A DNA stretch of 64,000 bases from the NCBI GenBank assembly GCA_963803155.1, contig CAWDMN010000037.1:1-64000 (forward strand). The letters run 5' to 3'. A program made the translations under genes and the position numbers. The DNA is from CAWDMN01 sp963803155 (GTDB lineage: Bacteria > Acidobacteriota > Terriglobia > Versatilivoradales > Versatilivoraceae). How positions within the stretch are numbered: position 1 is the stretch's first letter; each line of letters starts with the position of its first letter. Positions 42,336 to 51,487 of the stretch are shown in pieces. The notes below the pieces were generated by a model. It had not been told where the DNA came from. It saw only the letters and a list, made by a program, of their open reading frames with translations, and ran no database searches.

Positions 42336-43535
42336 TCAGCGCTGTTTGGCCTGAACTGGGAAGACCATCAATTGGCTCAGGGTCTCTTCCTCTCCCATCA
42401 CCACAAACTTGCCATCTTCCGAAACGGCCAGAGTGCCAAGTTGGAAGCCGCGCCAGGCGATCCCCTGTTCGATGCCTGGGGCTTTCATGTCAAAACGGGG
42501 ATTCCCAAAGTCCCGGTAGTTGCCGCTTACTGGATCATAAGAGAACAGATGCGAGGTGCCGGGCGCGCCGCCAGCCACTCCATATAGCAAACCGTCCGCG
42601 GCAAAGGCGATTCCTTTGAGTCTGGGCATCTGCACAGGTTTCCCCAAGTTGGAGACTTGTCCAGTCTCTGGGTTCAGTCGAAATAGTTGGCCTTCCTCCG
42701 CGCAACCGCCATAGAGCATTCCCTTGGAATCCAAAGCCCAAGAGTCCGCGCGCCCCAAGGCACGGCGCCCCCAACCTTCCGGCAATTCCTCTTTCAATAT
42801 TTCAATACGGTCTGCGGCGGGATCGAACCGGAAGAGCCGGTTCACGGGCATGCTTCCGAAAATCCGGCCTTTCCGATCCACAACTAATCGGCGGCAAAGA
42901 TAATCTTTTGGCTCCAGGCCATAATCATACAAAAAGCCCTTGGATTTTCTAGAGAGCGCCGTTTCGTCAAAAACCCTGGCCTGCCGGTTTTTTAAATCGA
43001 ACAAAAAGAATTTTCCCGAAGGAAATGTAATTCCGTAAAGCCGGAATCGGCCGGCATCGGCGGCGATCGCAAAAATTCCTTCGCCCGGAACCGGCGAACC
43101 CAAGTCCAAGACTTTTAATTTTTGATTTTCGATTTTGACTTCAAGCAGGTGTCCGCTGCCATTAGCCTGATCTGGCAGAGTCCCAGCATAAAAAACACCG
43201 GCATTTCCCCTGCCGAAGCCACCCGGGATGGCATACTGTCCTGGAACCACACTGTTCAAGTCGACCGCCTGCTCCAACTGGCGCCGGGAGAGGGAAGCCA
43301 GAAAAAGAAATGGGCTTTTTCCGGTTTCAGCCGTGGTTCCGCCCAGAATCGAGTCTCCCGTGACTTCCAGGGAAGTGATGGCATTCCGATAAATGGGAAG
43401 TCGGAAATGAGGAGAATTGTCCAAAGAAACCTCTATGGCAAAACTTCCGGGAGGAGTGAAGAATTTATACTCGGCGTTAGTCCAGCCCGACACAATCGCG
43501 AGAATCAACAGACTTAGGATGATGGCTCTTTTCAT
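42336..43535 (-). CDS. Secreted beta-propeller protein (second of a pair)
   Basis: A 399-residue protein with a signal peptide (ending SGWTNA). Repeated blades such as RRLVVDRKGRIFGSMPVNRL, SWALDSKGMLYGGCAEEG, GIAFAADGLLYGVAGG and TLAVSEDGKFVVMGE fit an SMP-30/NHL-type propeller. Such proteins bind ligands or act as lactonases; no catalytic set is clear. AGGAG lies 7 nt before the ATG. It overlaps the stop of the upstream propeller gene by 4 nt (ATGA), so the two are coupled. Confidence 0.75.
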   Translation of the reverse strand: MKRAIILSLLILAIVSGWTNAEYKFFTPPGSFAIEVSLDNSPHFRLPIYRNAITSLEVTGDSILGGTTAETGKSPFLFLASLSRRQLEQAVDLNSVVPGQYAIPGGFGRGNAGVFYAGTLPDQANGSGHLLEVKIENQKLKVLDLGSPVPGEGIFAIAADAGRFRLYGITFPSGKFFLFDLKNRQARVFDETALSRKSKGFLYDYGLEPKDYLCRRLVVDRKGRIFGSMPVNRLFRFDPAADRIEILKEELPEGWGRRALGRADSWALDSKGMLYGGCAEEGQLFRLNPETGQVSNLGKPVQMPRLKGIAFAADGLLYGVAGGAPGTSHLFSYDPVSGNYRDFGNPRFDMKAPGIEQGIAWRGFQLGTLAVSEDGKFVVMGEEETLSQLMVFPVQAKQR

Positions 43536-44755
43536 TTCAACTCCTTTTCCGGATTGAAGATGATCATAATCGGCCGACTCGCGCCGGATTCCCCGCGCTG
43601 CTCGGCTTTCGGATCGCTGTGCCGGCTGGCAAAATAAAGGTTGCCTTGTCCGTCCTTAACATCGGAACCGGTGACTTCACTGATCTCTTTGAGCGGGAAG
43701 GTTAGGGCAATCCTCTTGGTTCGCCGGGCCGGATCGAACTCCATCAGCACGATGTTCTCCCCTTGTGCGGCATACATGCCGTGTCCTCCGATGAAGTAAT
43801 AAAGCTTTCCATTTTTCCCAAGCGCGAGATTAGGACAATAGTAATTCCAGGCGGGCTTTTTCGTGCCATCAAAAATTCCACCCAGGTCCTCAACCGATCC
43901 GATCCCCTCGCGGGTCGGGTGGAAGGCCAACATCTTGGCGCCGTAAGTCACCAGATAGATGATGCCGGCCTCAGGATCCTTAGCGTAAGCCGTAACCCCG
44001 GTTATGATATATTCGCCTGGAGCGCCGGGGAACGTGGGCAGGCTCTCCTTGGCAAACTGCAGGGATTCAGTGGCCTTGTCATATTTGACCAAGCGCTGGC
44101 GCCAGTCGACGTAGTAGCCATTTCCCCACCAGTCATTGAAAATCACTCGGGGAACATGGTCGCTGCCGAGCCGCCCCAAATCGCGCAATTGGTTTTTTTG
44201 AGGCCGATAGACCAAAAAATGAACCTGAGGATAAGAAACCGCGTAGATCTCTCCACTCTTGGGATCTACCGCCAGATCCTTCAGACTCTCGTAAGGGAGG
44301 CTCATCCCGAGATTAGTCATCTTTTCGCTGCCCGGATCCCATTTCAAGAAAAAGCCCCCGTTATATCCTCTGGGATGTTCCATCAAATACTCTTCCCGGC
44401 TTTCTCCTCCATCCGTGGTAAAAAACATGGCGCCGTCAGGACCTTCGACAATCTGAGAATGGATTTTCGCCTGCCATTGAAAATTTCTCAAATTGGCCAG
44501 GTCGGCGATAAAACCGCAAAGCCGCATTTTCTCGGACTTCAAATCGTATTCAAAAAGCCCGACCCGATCCCGGTGATTTGTGACCCCCACAAACACCTTT
44601 TGATATTTTTGATTGAATCCGATGGATCCCCAGCTCGAATGGCCTTCGGGGAAATCGGGATACTCCACTGACCGGACATTGCGCACGGTGATTTCCGCCC
44701 AGAGGCAGAGGGGGAGGAAAACAGAAACCAACAAAAGCAGAAGACTTTTTTTCAC
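43532..44755 (-). CDS. Secreted beta-propeller protein (first of a pair)
   Basis: A 407-residue protein with a signal peptide (MKKSLLLLLVSVFLPLCLWA). Blade-like repeats: KVFVGVTNHRDRVGLFEYDL, GPDGAMFFTTDGGE, LAVDPKSGEIYAVSY and LALGKNGKLYYFIGGHG. The start is GTG, supported by AAGAGGA 6 nt upstream. It is co-translated with the following propeller. Both may bind or cleave a carbohydrate near the lyase-like and sulfatase enzymes, but this is inference. Confidence 0.75.
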   Translation of the reverse strand: MKKSLLLLLVSVFLPLCLWAEITVRNVRSVEYPDFPEGHSSWGSIGFNQKYQKVFVGVTNHRDRVGLFEYDLKSEKMRLCGFIADLANLRNFQWQAKIHSQIVEGPDGAMFFTTDGGESREEYLMEHPRGYNGGFFLKWDPGSEKMTNLGMSLPYESLKDLAVDPKSGEIYAVSYPQVHFLVYRPQKNQLRDLGRLGSDHVPRVIFNDWWGNGYYVDWRQRLVKYDKATESLQFAKESLPTFPGAPGEYIITGVTAYAKDPEAGIIYLVTYGAKMLAFHPTREGIGSVEDLGGIFDGTKKPAWNYYCPNLALGKNGKLYYFIGGHGMYAAQGENIVLMEFDPARRTKRIALTFPLKEISEVTGSDVKDGQGNLYFASRHSDPKAEQRGESGASRPIMIIFNPEKELK

Positions 44756-44816
44756 AATAATCCTCTTTTCTTAAAATGAAACGCAAATCTGAAGTTAACT
44801 AATGTGCTGATTAACT

Positions 44817-44880
44817 CTCCGTGCCTCCGCGGCAAAAGTACCAGGAATGCCATAGAGACACAGAGGCACGGAGAGAGTGC
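44817..44880. repeat. Palindromic repeat
   Basis: CTCTCCGTGCCTC and GAGGCACGGAGAG arms enclose a short spacer. A related half is seen at 45218-45250. Confidence 0.65.
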
Positions 44881-44950
44881 CACCTATTCAATGAATGGCG
44901 CAAAGATGGTTTAATTGGCTAGTATATAATCTCGCAATTCTAAAAATTAA

Positions 44951-45132
44951 GTAACTACTCAGGTGGCAGCCAGAAGCCAGAATTCAGCAGTCAGAATGAA
45001 CACGCCAGCAATGAGATTTGACGCCCTTGTGGCGTGGCAAAAGGCTCATAAGTTTTTGGCGCAATCTTTTTGAGGTTTATTCGCAGGCCATTCTGGATTC
45101 TGACTCCTGAATTCTGTCTACCTGAGTAGTTA
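44951..45132. mobile_element. MITE-like element with four-helix-bundle (S23/IVP) gene relic
   Basis: Inverted ends (GTAACTACTCAGGT...GAATTCAG...GTCAGAAT and its complement) bound a 78-nt open frame (44996-45073) reading FDALVAWQKAHKFLAQSF then stop. FxxLVxWQKAHxL is the start of four-helix-bundle proteins of the S23/intervening-sequence family. A second, more decayed copy is at 61453-61608. The remaining DNA of 44756-45259 contains no gene. Confidence 0.65.
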
Positions 45133-45259
45133 AAAAAAAAAGGTGTCTCCATTCTGGATTCTTCTTAACTGATTCCAGGATAAAAAATCAGTTAGAGAAT
45201 AATCAAAAGCACCATAGCACTCTCCGTGACTCCGTGTCTCTGTGGCTTGCCCATGATCC

Positions 45260-47710
45260 TCAACGATGTGGATACCCGGCGGGCAGCTGATTTTCCAGCT
45301 TAAGTAAATTTTCTTTCATCGGCTTGATTACAATCGTCCGCTTCCCCACCGTGTCGTCGCGGAAATCGAGGACTCCTTGTGTGCTAATCCGCGCTGTCGT
45401 CAGACGTTTTCCATTCACTTCCACTTCCACCAGGTTTAATCCCAGCAATTCAGTCAGCAGATGACGGACCGGCCCGTGGGATTCGATTTCATAAGACAAA
45501 GGAAGAGTGACTGGAATAATCTTGAAGCTTTCAGAAAAGAAAATCACTTGCCCTTCCTTATCTTTTTCCCGGAATGCCCCCGTTAAGCGGTGGTCCTTGT
45601 CATGAATCAGGCGGACTTTAGAAACCTCTTCGTTTTTTGTGGAACCCATTTCCATGAGGTGAAGAAATTTGATCTCCTTTTCGGGGGAAGCATCGCTCAC
45701 CTCGAGACGCCAGGCGCCGGGATCGCGGGGAGGGGCGGCAGTCCTGGGATCCGCGGGGGGATAATTCTTCTGATCATAAAGACTGTAATATTCAAAACCT
45801 GCTCCTCCAATCACTTTCCGGACGGGATTTTCCGGCAACAATGTATGAACGGCCAGGCTTCCGTCATATGAGACTTTATGAGTTCCGTATTGAAAATCTC
45901 CTTGCCGTTTTATGCGGAAGAGACTGGCTTTTGGAACGTCGTTAATGCCGGCTGCCGCGGGAAATCCTTCGTAGATGGGAGGCTCTTGAAAATGGAGGAG
46001 CCAGGCAGGTTGAATTTTTGGGGAAGTGGGAAGAGCCCGATCATAAACCAAGAGAATATCCTGATCCGGCAAATACAAGAATTGACGGTCGTAGCTGGAG
46101 ACTTTTTTAGGATAGGCTCTTGCCAAGTCACAGCGCAGGTAAGCATATCCCGCCTTTTCATTCGCGTCATAGGAATTGACGGCAGCGGTGTCGAGGTCTT
46201 CCCGCTTGGCGTGGGACATATACGCCAACCAGTCGCCGTGATGCTGCAAGCCCCGGAGGATTTTCTGTCCGCCATCCCGGTTATAGCCGGCCGGAACCTG
46301 CTCCTCCGGATCGAAAAGCAACAGGCAATTGTGGGCCAGAGTCCGACAAGCGTAATTGTTCCCATGGCCCTGGGGCTTATACAGACTATCGTAAGTGCCG
46401 CCGTCCACCGCCAATCCGCCTCCGTGGTAAATCAGGAATTGGCCTTTATCGAAATGCTGATGATCCGTAAAGTGATTCCCGGCAACGACAGTGATTTTGG
46501 TGGAATTATCGTTTCCGCCGTTTTTCCAGATAATCCGTTCATCCGTTCCCGGTCCAAAACGCTGGAAAAGCGGGTAGGAATGAAAAGAAGAGCTTGGCGT
46601 TTTTGGATTGGAGAAGATTCTCATCCCCCACCCGAAAACAGGATGAACGGCCGCATTTCCATATACCTCGACGGCCTTGTCGACAAAGGATCTGAGCCGA
46701 CTGCTTTCTTTGGTGTCTGACAGTCCCTCGGCCAACGCCAACAGGGTGACGGGAACGGTGAGAAGGGGGAGGAGGCGGCTGGGGGAGCAATCGCCAATTG
46801 GATCCATGGTCCAATCAGGCCGGTTGGAGGCGATCAGAAACTGGCCTGAGCGGGCCAGGAAGTTGTCATAGTTGCGTTCCTGGATGGAAAAATAATTCCG
46901 ATCTGAAGCTGTCCGGTAAGCTTGGAACATCATAATCAGATTGCGCAGAGTCTCATGAAAAGTATAATGGGTGCCTTCGCTCCAAGCTCCCCGCCTGGCT
47001 TTCCAGGTGTCCAACACTTTTCCCGGCCCCTCTATCCACTCTCTGGCGAGCTCAAGGTAATCGAGAGCAGTCTGATGGTAGGGAGCCGGTTCCCCCCGCA
47101 AAACGAGGCCGCAAATGGCGACGGTGGCCAGCGCCATATAGGTGTAATTGTGATTGATGTCGGGTTGGCCGTGGAGGAGAAAATCTCGGGAAGATTCAGC
47201 CGTAGTCACGATATTGGCCAGCAGCGGCAGCCGCTCAGCCGGGGAGAGTCCGGAGTAAATCCAATCGTAAGCAGTTGCCATTTCCGCCCCCGCCAGGAAT
47301 CCCCCGACATCGTCTTTTTGATAAGAGTACGTATGAGTAGCCAGCCATTTTCGAACCGATTCTAAATCTTCCTGCTTCCCTTCCTCCAGATAGCGGGCAG
47401 CCATTTCCACTCCCGAGGCCGCCCCTCCCGCCTGGATCGGTTGGCGCCATCGGGCGAAATAAGGGATCGCCAAACGATTCCGCAATTCCTTTTCCCCAAT
47501 TCCAATCCCGAGGCGGGATTGGTCATTTCTGACGAAAATTCGCGGATGCAGATTGGAAACATGAAGCAGCGACGCACTCGAAAAGGCCACATTCCCATTC
47601 ACAAAAATAACCACGGCGAGCGCGAGTTGCAGTATACTTTTTCCCGGCAGGAGGCTACCTGTTTTTGCATTTGCCAGTTTACCGAGGATGATGATGTATT
47701 TGTTCGACAT
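45260..47710 (-). CDS. Heparinase II/III-like polysaccharide lyase family protein
   Basis: An 816-residue secreted protein. An (alpha/alpha)-toroid N-half (about 90-400, with GGFLAGAEMATAYDWIYSGL and DINHNYTYMALATVAICG) is followed by the beta-sandwich signature of heparinase II/III: AGNHFTDHQHFDKGQFLIYH, LAVDGGTYDSLYKPQG and NNYACRTLAHNCLLLFDP. Tyr and His residues in these motifs suit beta-elimination of uronate-containing chains. The annotated ATG (47710) has a poor SD and a long N-region before the hydrophobic stretch, so the start is unsure. Confidence 0.83.
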   Translation of the reverse strand: MSNKYIIILGKLANAKTGSLLPGKSILQLALAVVIFVNGNVAFSSASLLHVSNLHPRIFVRNDQSRLGIGIGEKELRNRLAIPYFARWRQPIQAGGAASGVEMAARYLEEGKQEDLESVRKWLATHTYSYQKDDVGGFLAGAEMATAYDWIYSGLSPAERLPLLANIVTTAESSRDFLLHGQPDINHNYTYMALATVAICGLVLRGEPAPYHQTALDYLELAREWIEGPGKVLDTWKARRGAWSEGTHYTFHETLRNLIMMFQAYRTASDRNYFSIQERNYDNFLARSGQFLIASNRPDWTMDPIGDCSPSRLLPLLTVPVTLLALAEGLSDTKESSRLRSFVDKAVEVYGNAAVHPVFGWGMRIFSNPKTPSSSFHSYPLFQRFGPGTDERIIWKNGGNDNSTKITVVAGNHFTDHQHFDKGQFLIYHGGGLAVDGGTYDSLYKPQGHGNNYACRTLAHNCLLLFDPEEQVPAGYNRDGGQKILRGLQHHGDWLAYMSHAKREDLDTAAVNSYDANEKAGYAYLRCDLARAYPKKVSSYDRQFLYLPDQDILLVYDRALPTSPKIQPAWLLHFQEPPIYEGFPAAAGINDVPKASLFRIKRQGDFQYGTHKVSYDGSLAVHTLLPENPVRKVIGGAGFEYYSLYDQKNYPPADPRTAAPPRDPGAWRLEVSDASPEKEIKFLHLMEMGSTKNEEVSKVRLIHDKDHRLTGAFREKDKEGQVIFFSESFKIIPVTLPLSYEIESHGPVRHLLTELLGLNLVEVEVNGKRLTTARISTQGVLDFRDDTVGKRTIVIKPMKENLLKLENQLPAGYPHR

Positions 47711-48037
47711 GGGATTGGTTTCTCGTCAAGGGGAATTATCTGGCCCGGCGCAGCTCAAAGTATCCCGTGCGGAAAATGAATTGAGTTAGGGCCGGGCGTT
47801 TTGTGGGAATCGACTTTCCCTTGAATTGTATTGCTTTAGTGGGTGCAATTAAAAGTGTGACGGAAGTCAAGCCACGACTGAGATAAAGTGGGAGGCGGTT
47901 TCCGTCCGGGGTACTCAGTATCGCCGCGCGGGTGGCGGTGGCCACGCGTGCGCGCCCACTTTCCTGAGATTTTTTCTTTGCCAGGGTGAAGGCCTATCCT
48001 TTTTTTCTCACGTTTAATGGCACTCTGCTTTAGTTAC

Positions 48038-48066
48038 TTGTAAAAAACAATCAACAGTTTTATACT
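48038..48066 (+). promoter_or_regulatory. Sigma70-type promoter of the ROK gene
   Basis: TTGTAA (48038-48043), 17 bp, TATACT (48061-48066). The leader would be about 37 nt to the ATG. The remainder of 47711-48109 shows no gene. Confidence 0.55.
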
Positions 48067-48109
48067 ACGATTGAGCATTCCTGGTCAAGGTTTCCTTCAG
48101 GGTCTCTTC

Positions 48110-49342
48110 ATGAAAAAAATCGATTTGAAAAAATTTCGAGCCGCTGACCATCGGGTTTTGCGGGATATCAATGAAGCTATCGTTTTAAATCTGGTGCGGG
48201 AACGGCAACCAGTGTCGCGGGTGGCCATTGCGGAAGCCTCAGGTTTGGAAGAAGGCACCATTTCACGCATTGTTCAGCGGTTCCTGAAGCAGGGCTTCGT
48301 CTATGAATCCGGCGTTGGGAACTCTACCCCCGCAGGGGGGCGAAAACCGCGCTACCTTCATATTAATCCCACCAAACGTTGTGCCATCGGAGTGGACATT
48401 GGCCCGTTGGAGACCATGCTGGCCCTGAGTGATTTGAATGGCCACTTGCATCAAATGAAGAGAATTCCTCATTCCCGTCATGCGCAATCCTTTCTCGCCG
48501 GGGTTGCCGAGGAAGTTCAATCCCTAATCCGATCCGCCAAGCCGTACCAGGAGTTTGGCGGCGTCGGCGTGAGCATGCCCGGACTGCTGGATATTAAAGA
48601 AGGAGTCATTTTGGAGGGCGAGAATTTGGGTTGGGGGGAGAACATCCCCGTTGGAGCGGCTCTGCGCGCCAAAATTGACCGGGATGTTCCTATTTATTAT
48701 GAAAATGGGGCTCGTCTTTCAGCTTTGGGGGAGATCTGGTTTGGGTCCACGCACCTTTCCGGATTTCGGGATGTCGTATTTGTGGATGTCAGCGAAGGAG
48801 TGGGAACCGGCATCATTATTAACGGTCAGCTCTATCTTGGCCATCGCAATGGAGCCGGGGAGTTCGGCCACATCTGCATCGATCCCACTGGCCCGCTCTG
48901 CTCCTGCGGTTCCCACGGATGTCTGGAAGCATTCGCTTCCGATCTGGCGACGATCGAACGTTGCCGCAAAAATCTCAAAAATGCCGGTCAAGCCAGCCGC
49001 GCAAAGACCGACATGCTTGACATGGGGCACATTGTCGAAATGGCCCGGCTCGGAGATCAGATCGCCTTGGATACTCTTCGCGAGACGGGTCATTATCTGG
49101 GACTCGGAATTGCCCCCATCCTTTATGGATTGAATCCTGAAGCCGTCGTAATTGGCGGAAAGATCGCGGAGGCTTGGCCTCTGATCTCTTCCAGGGTAAT
49201 GGAGTCTTTGGCGACAAGGATTTCCTTGCCCTATCTGCAAAGCACTAAAATCCTGGCTTCAACCTTGCACATCCGCCCCTCTTTGCTCGGTTCCATTGCC
49301 TTAGTGTTAGCCCAGGATTTTGCCGCGCCTGATATCCTTTAA
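48110..49342 (+). CDS. ROK family transcriptional regulator
   Basis: A 410-residue protein: N-terminal winged helix (QPVSRVAIAEASGLEEGTIS, about 32-55) and a ROK domain (GVDIGPLETMLALSD, then GVGTGIIING). The zinc site GEFGHICIDPTGPLCSCGSHGCLE is complete. The catalytic Asp of ROK kinases, normally ND, reads ENG here (YYENGARLSALGE), so it should sense a sugar without phosphorylating it, like NagC/Mlc-type repressors. The ATG at 48110 was chosen by fit to the family. It probably controls the plus-strand genes that follow, including GH20. Confidence 0.88.
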   Translation: MKKIDLKKFRAADHRVLRDINEAIVLNLVRERQPVSRVAIAEASGLEEGTISRIVQRFLKQGFVYESGVGNSTPAGGRKPRYLHINPTKRCAIGVDIGPLETMLALSDLNGHLHQMKRIPHSRHAQSFLAGVAEEVQSLIRSAKPYQEFGGVGVSMPGLLDIKEGVILEGENLGWGENIPVGAALRAKIDRDVPIYYENGARLSALGEIWFGSTHLSGFRDVVFVDVSEGVGTGIIINGQLYLGHRNGAGEFGHICIDPTGPLCSCGSHGCLEAFASDLATIERCRKNLKNAGQASRAKTDMLDMGHIVEMARLGDQIALDTLRETGHYLGLGIAPILYGLNPEAVVIGGKIAEAWPLISSRVMESLATRISLPYLQSTKILASTLHIRPSLLGSIALVLAQDFAAPDIL

Positions 49343-49730
49343 GTTTTCCTGCTTTGGCTAATCCCCCGTTCGGACTTTCTGGATTATTGCCTGGAAGTTT
49401 CCTGCCGCATGGATAGTGCGGAGCTGCTATTGTCCCAACCCAGCTATATCGTTATGGTGGCTTTCTCGATTTCTAGAGTCTTGGCCGCGGGCGGTCAGTG
49501 CAAAACTGCGGCAGAAAAATAGTGGGCCGTTTTGTCTCATGATGCTTCAATCTTCTGACTGCGGCGCCAATTGAATTCCGCCCGCTCTTGGGGATAATCT
49601 TTTTCCGCCGTTTTTCATTTTTCGGAGTTTTTGCAAAAAAGAGATATTTGCGGATTGCAAGAAACATGCTATATATTTACGGAAATTTGCCTGATCGTTC
49701 CAAAAAAATAGATCAAGGGAAGGAACAGCC
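49343..49730. other. Intergenic, no feature seen
   Basis: The leader of the M20 gene lies at the right edge, with an SD (GGAAGGA). A TATATT at 49671 is a possible -10. No gene and no known repeat were found. Confidence 0.4.
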
Positions 49731-51032
49731 ATGATTCAAACGAAAAGCCTTGAGGCCTCAATATCGAATTATGTCGAGAACAATTCATCCCGATTGATAG
49801 AGCTGATCCAGGAATTGGTTCGTACCCCGTCGGAAAACACACCTCCCATTGGGTCGGAATCGGCCTGCCAGGAAAAGATTGCCCGCCACTTCACTCAGAT
49901 GGGCATGCAGCCTGTGTTGTATGAATTAAAGGAAGTGGAAGGTCTTAAAGAACATCCCTTGTACTGGCCTGGGCGCAATTATGAGGGCCGCCCCAATCTG
50001 GGGGTTCGTCTGTCGGGAAGGGGAGCAGGGCGATCGCTGATTTTAAGCGGCCATATTGACACCGTACCCCGCGGCACGCAGAAATGGTCCCTCGATCCAT
50101 TTAGTGGGGAAGTGGAGGGGAATCATCTCTATGGGCGGGGATCAAACGACATGAAGGGGGGGGTGGGGACGAACCTGTTTGTGATGGAAGCTCTGCACAA
50201 GCTGGGGATCGAATTAAAGGGGGATCTGATATTTGAGACGGTGATTGATGAGGAATTCGGAGGAGTCAATGGAACTTTGGCCAGCCGCCTCAAGGGGTTT
50301 AATGCGGATGCGGCGGTCCTTTCCGAACCTTCCTTCCTGCGGATTTGCCCCGCGCAACGAGGAGGCCGCACGGTTCATATCACTTTGCGGGCTTCGGGCG
50401 GAATTCTTACCGAAGATAAGTTTCCCGCGGGAGTCACCGATCAATTGCGCTACTTGCTCAATCGAATTCCCGATTTTGCCGAATTGCGCCGCCAGTCCTG
50501 TCCCTCACACCCGTATTTTGCGGGCCACCCCGATCCCGTCCCGGTCTCCATCACCAAAATTTCCACGGGGCCATGGGGCACTACAGAACCCATTACCACC
50601 CCCGAGACTTGCCAGATTGAATTTTACTGGCAAGTGATGCCTGGCGAAAATCAAGAGGAGGTTGAACAGCAGTTCGCCCGCTGGTTTGAGGAGATCACGA
50701 GGGATGCGGGAGAATTATTCCCCCAGCCGCCGCGCTATGAGTTTCCAATCCGCTGGTTGCCTGGTTCCGCCATTTCGCTCGAGGATCCTTTTGTCCAAGA
50801 ATTTGCAAAAAGTGCTGCGCTGGCTTTAGGCCGTGCCCCCGAGATTACGGGTCTGGAAGGCCCTTGCGACATGTATATTTTCCATCAATTTGGAATTCCG
50901 GCAGTGCTTTGGGGGGCTCGCGGCGGCAATACTCATGCCGCGGATGAATATCTGGAAATCGATTCAGTGATTGCAGCGGCCAAAGTTTTACTCCAATTTG
51001 TATGCCACTGGTGCGGAGTTGCTTCCAAGTGA
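49731..51032 (+). CDS. M20 family metallopeptidase (ArgE/DapE/CPG2-like)
   Basis: A 433-residue cytoplasmic di-zinc hydrolase. The motifs LILSGHIDTVP (His, Asp), YGRGSNDMKGG (bridging Asp), FETVIDEEFGGVN (catalytic Glu and ligand Glu) and GARGGNTHAADEYLEID (final His) are complete. Members deacylate amino acids or amino sugars, or cut dipeptides. The SD GGAAGGA lies 6 nt before the ATG. No neighbour fixes the substrate. Confidence 0.92.
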   Translation: MIQTKSLEASISNYVENNSSRLIELIQELVRTPSENTPPIGSESACQEKIARHFTQMGMQPVLYELKEVEGLKEHPLYWPGRNYEGRPNLGVRLSGRGAGRSLILSGHIDTVPRGTQKWSLDPFSGEVEGNHLYGRGSNDMKGGVGTNLFVMEALHKLGIELKGDLIFETVIDEEFGGVNGTLASRLKGFNADAAVLSEPSFLRICPAQRGGRTVHITLRASGGILTEDKFPAGVTDQLRYLLNRIPDFAELRRQSCPSHPYFAGHPDPVPVSITKISTGPWGTTEPITTPETCQIEFYWQVMPGENQEEVEQQFARWFEEITRDAGELFPQPPRYEFPIRWLPGSAISLEDPFVQEFAKSAALALGRAPEITGLEGPCDMYIFHQFGIPAVLWGARGGNTHAADEYLEIDSVIAAAKVLLQFVCHWCGVASK

Positions 51033-51234
51033 GCTTTGATAGAGCCAATTAGCTGCTGGCGCTTTTTCGCCGCTGAGGTAGCCGCTACAGAGCCGGGATG
51101 TGATGCCTTTTGTCCTTGAGGAAATATTGTATTCGACGAACTGGCGCATCCCGCGAAAAATATTGCATTATTTGCAATTCCTTTGGTCCGGACACTTTCT
51201 CTTTGGCTTTCAAGGAAATTGAACCGCATGGTTT

Positions 51235-51420
51235 TGTGCCGCCCCTTTGATCACTTGCCGATGCTTCGTGCTTTTTCGCTTTGTGGGGTTGCGTTGTTTT
51301 GCCCCGCACAGAGCGCGAAGTGCCAACGAGCGATCGGCCCGGTTTCCCCTGCATCGATTTGTAATTCAGGGCTGCTGCTTTCAACGCTCTCTTAAGCTTT
51401 GTGCTTCTTGATTCGATGAC
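51235..51420 (+). repeat. Dispersed 150-190-bp repeat
   Basis: GATCACTTG, GCTTCGTGCTTTTTC, CGAAGTG.CAACGAGCGATC and CTCTCTTAAG.TTTGTGCTTCTTGA blocks, shared with 55085-55275 and, inverted, with 11205-11345. The gap 51033-51487 holds no gene. Confidence 0.65.
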
Positions 51421-51487
51421 TAGGAGGGGGAGAGCGGAGTAGCCGCCATTGTTCAATGGACCCCATCAAACCGCTGGAGATTGTTCC

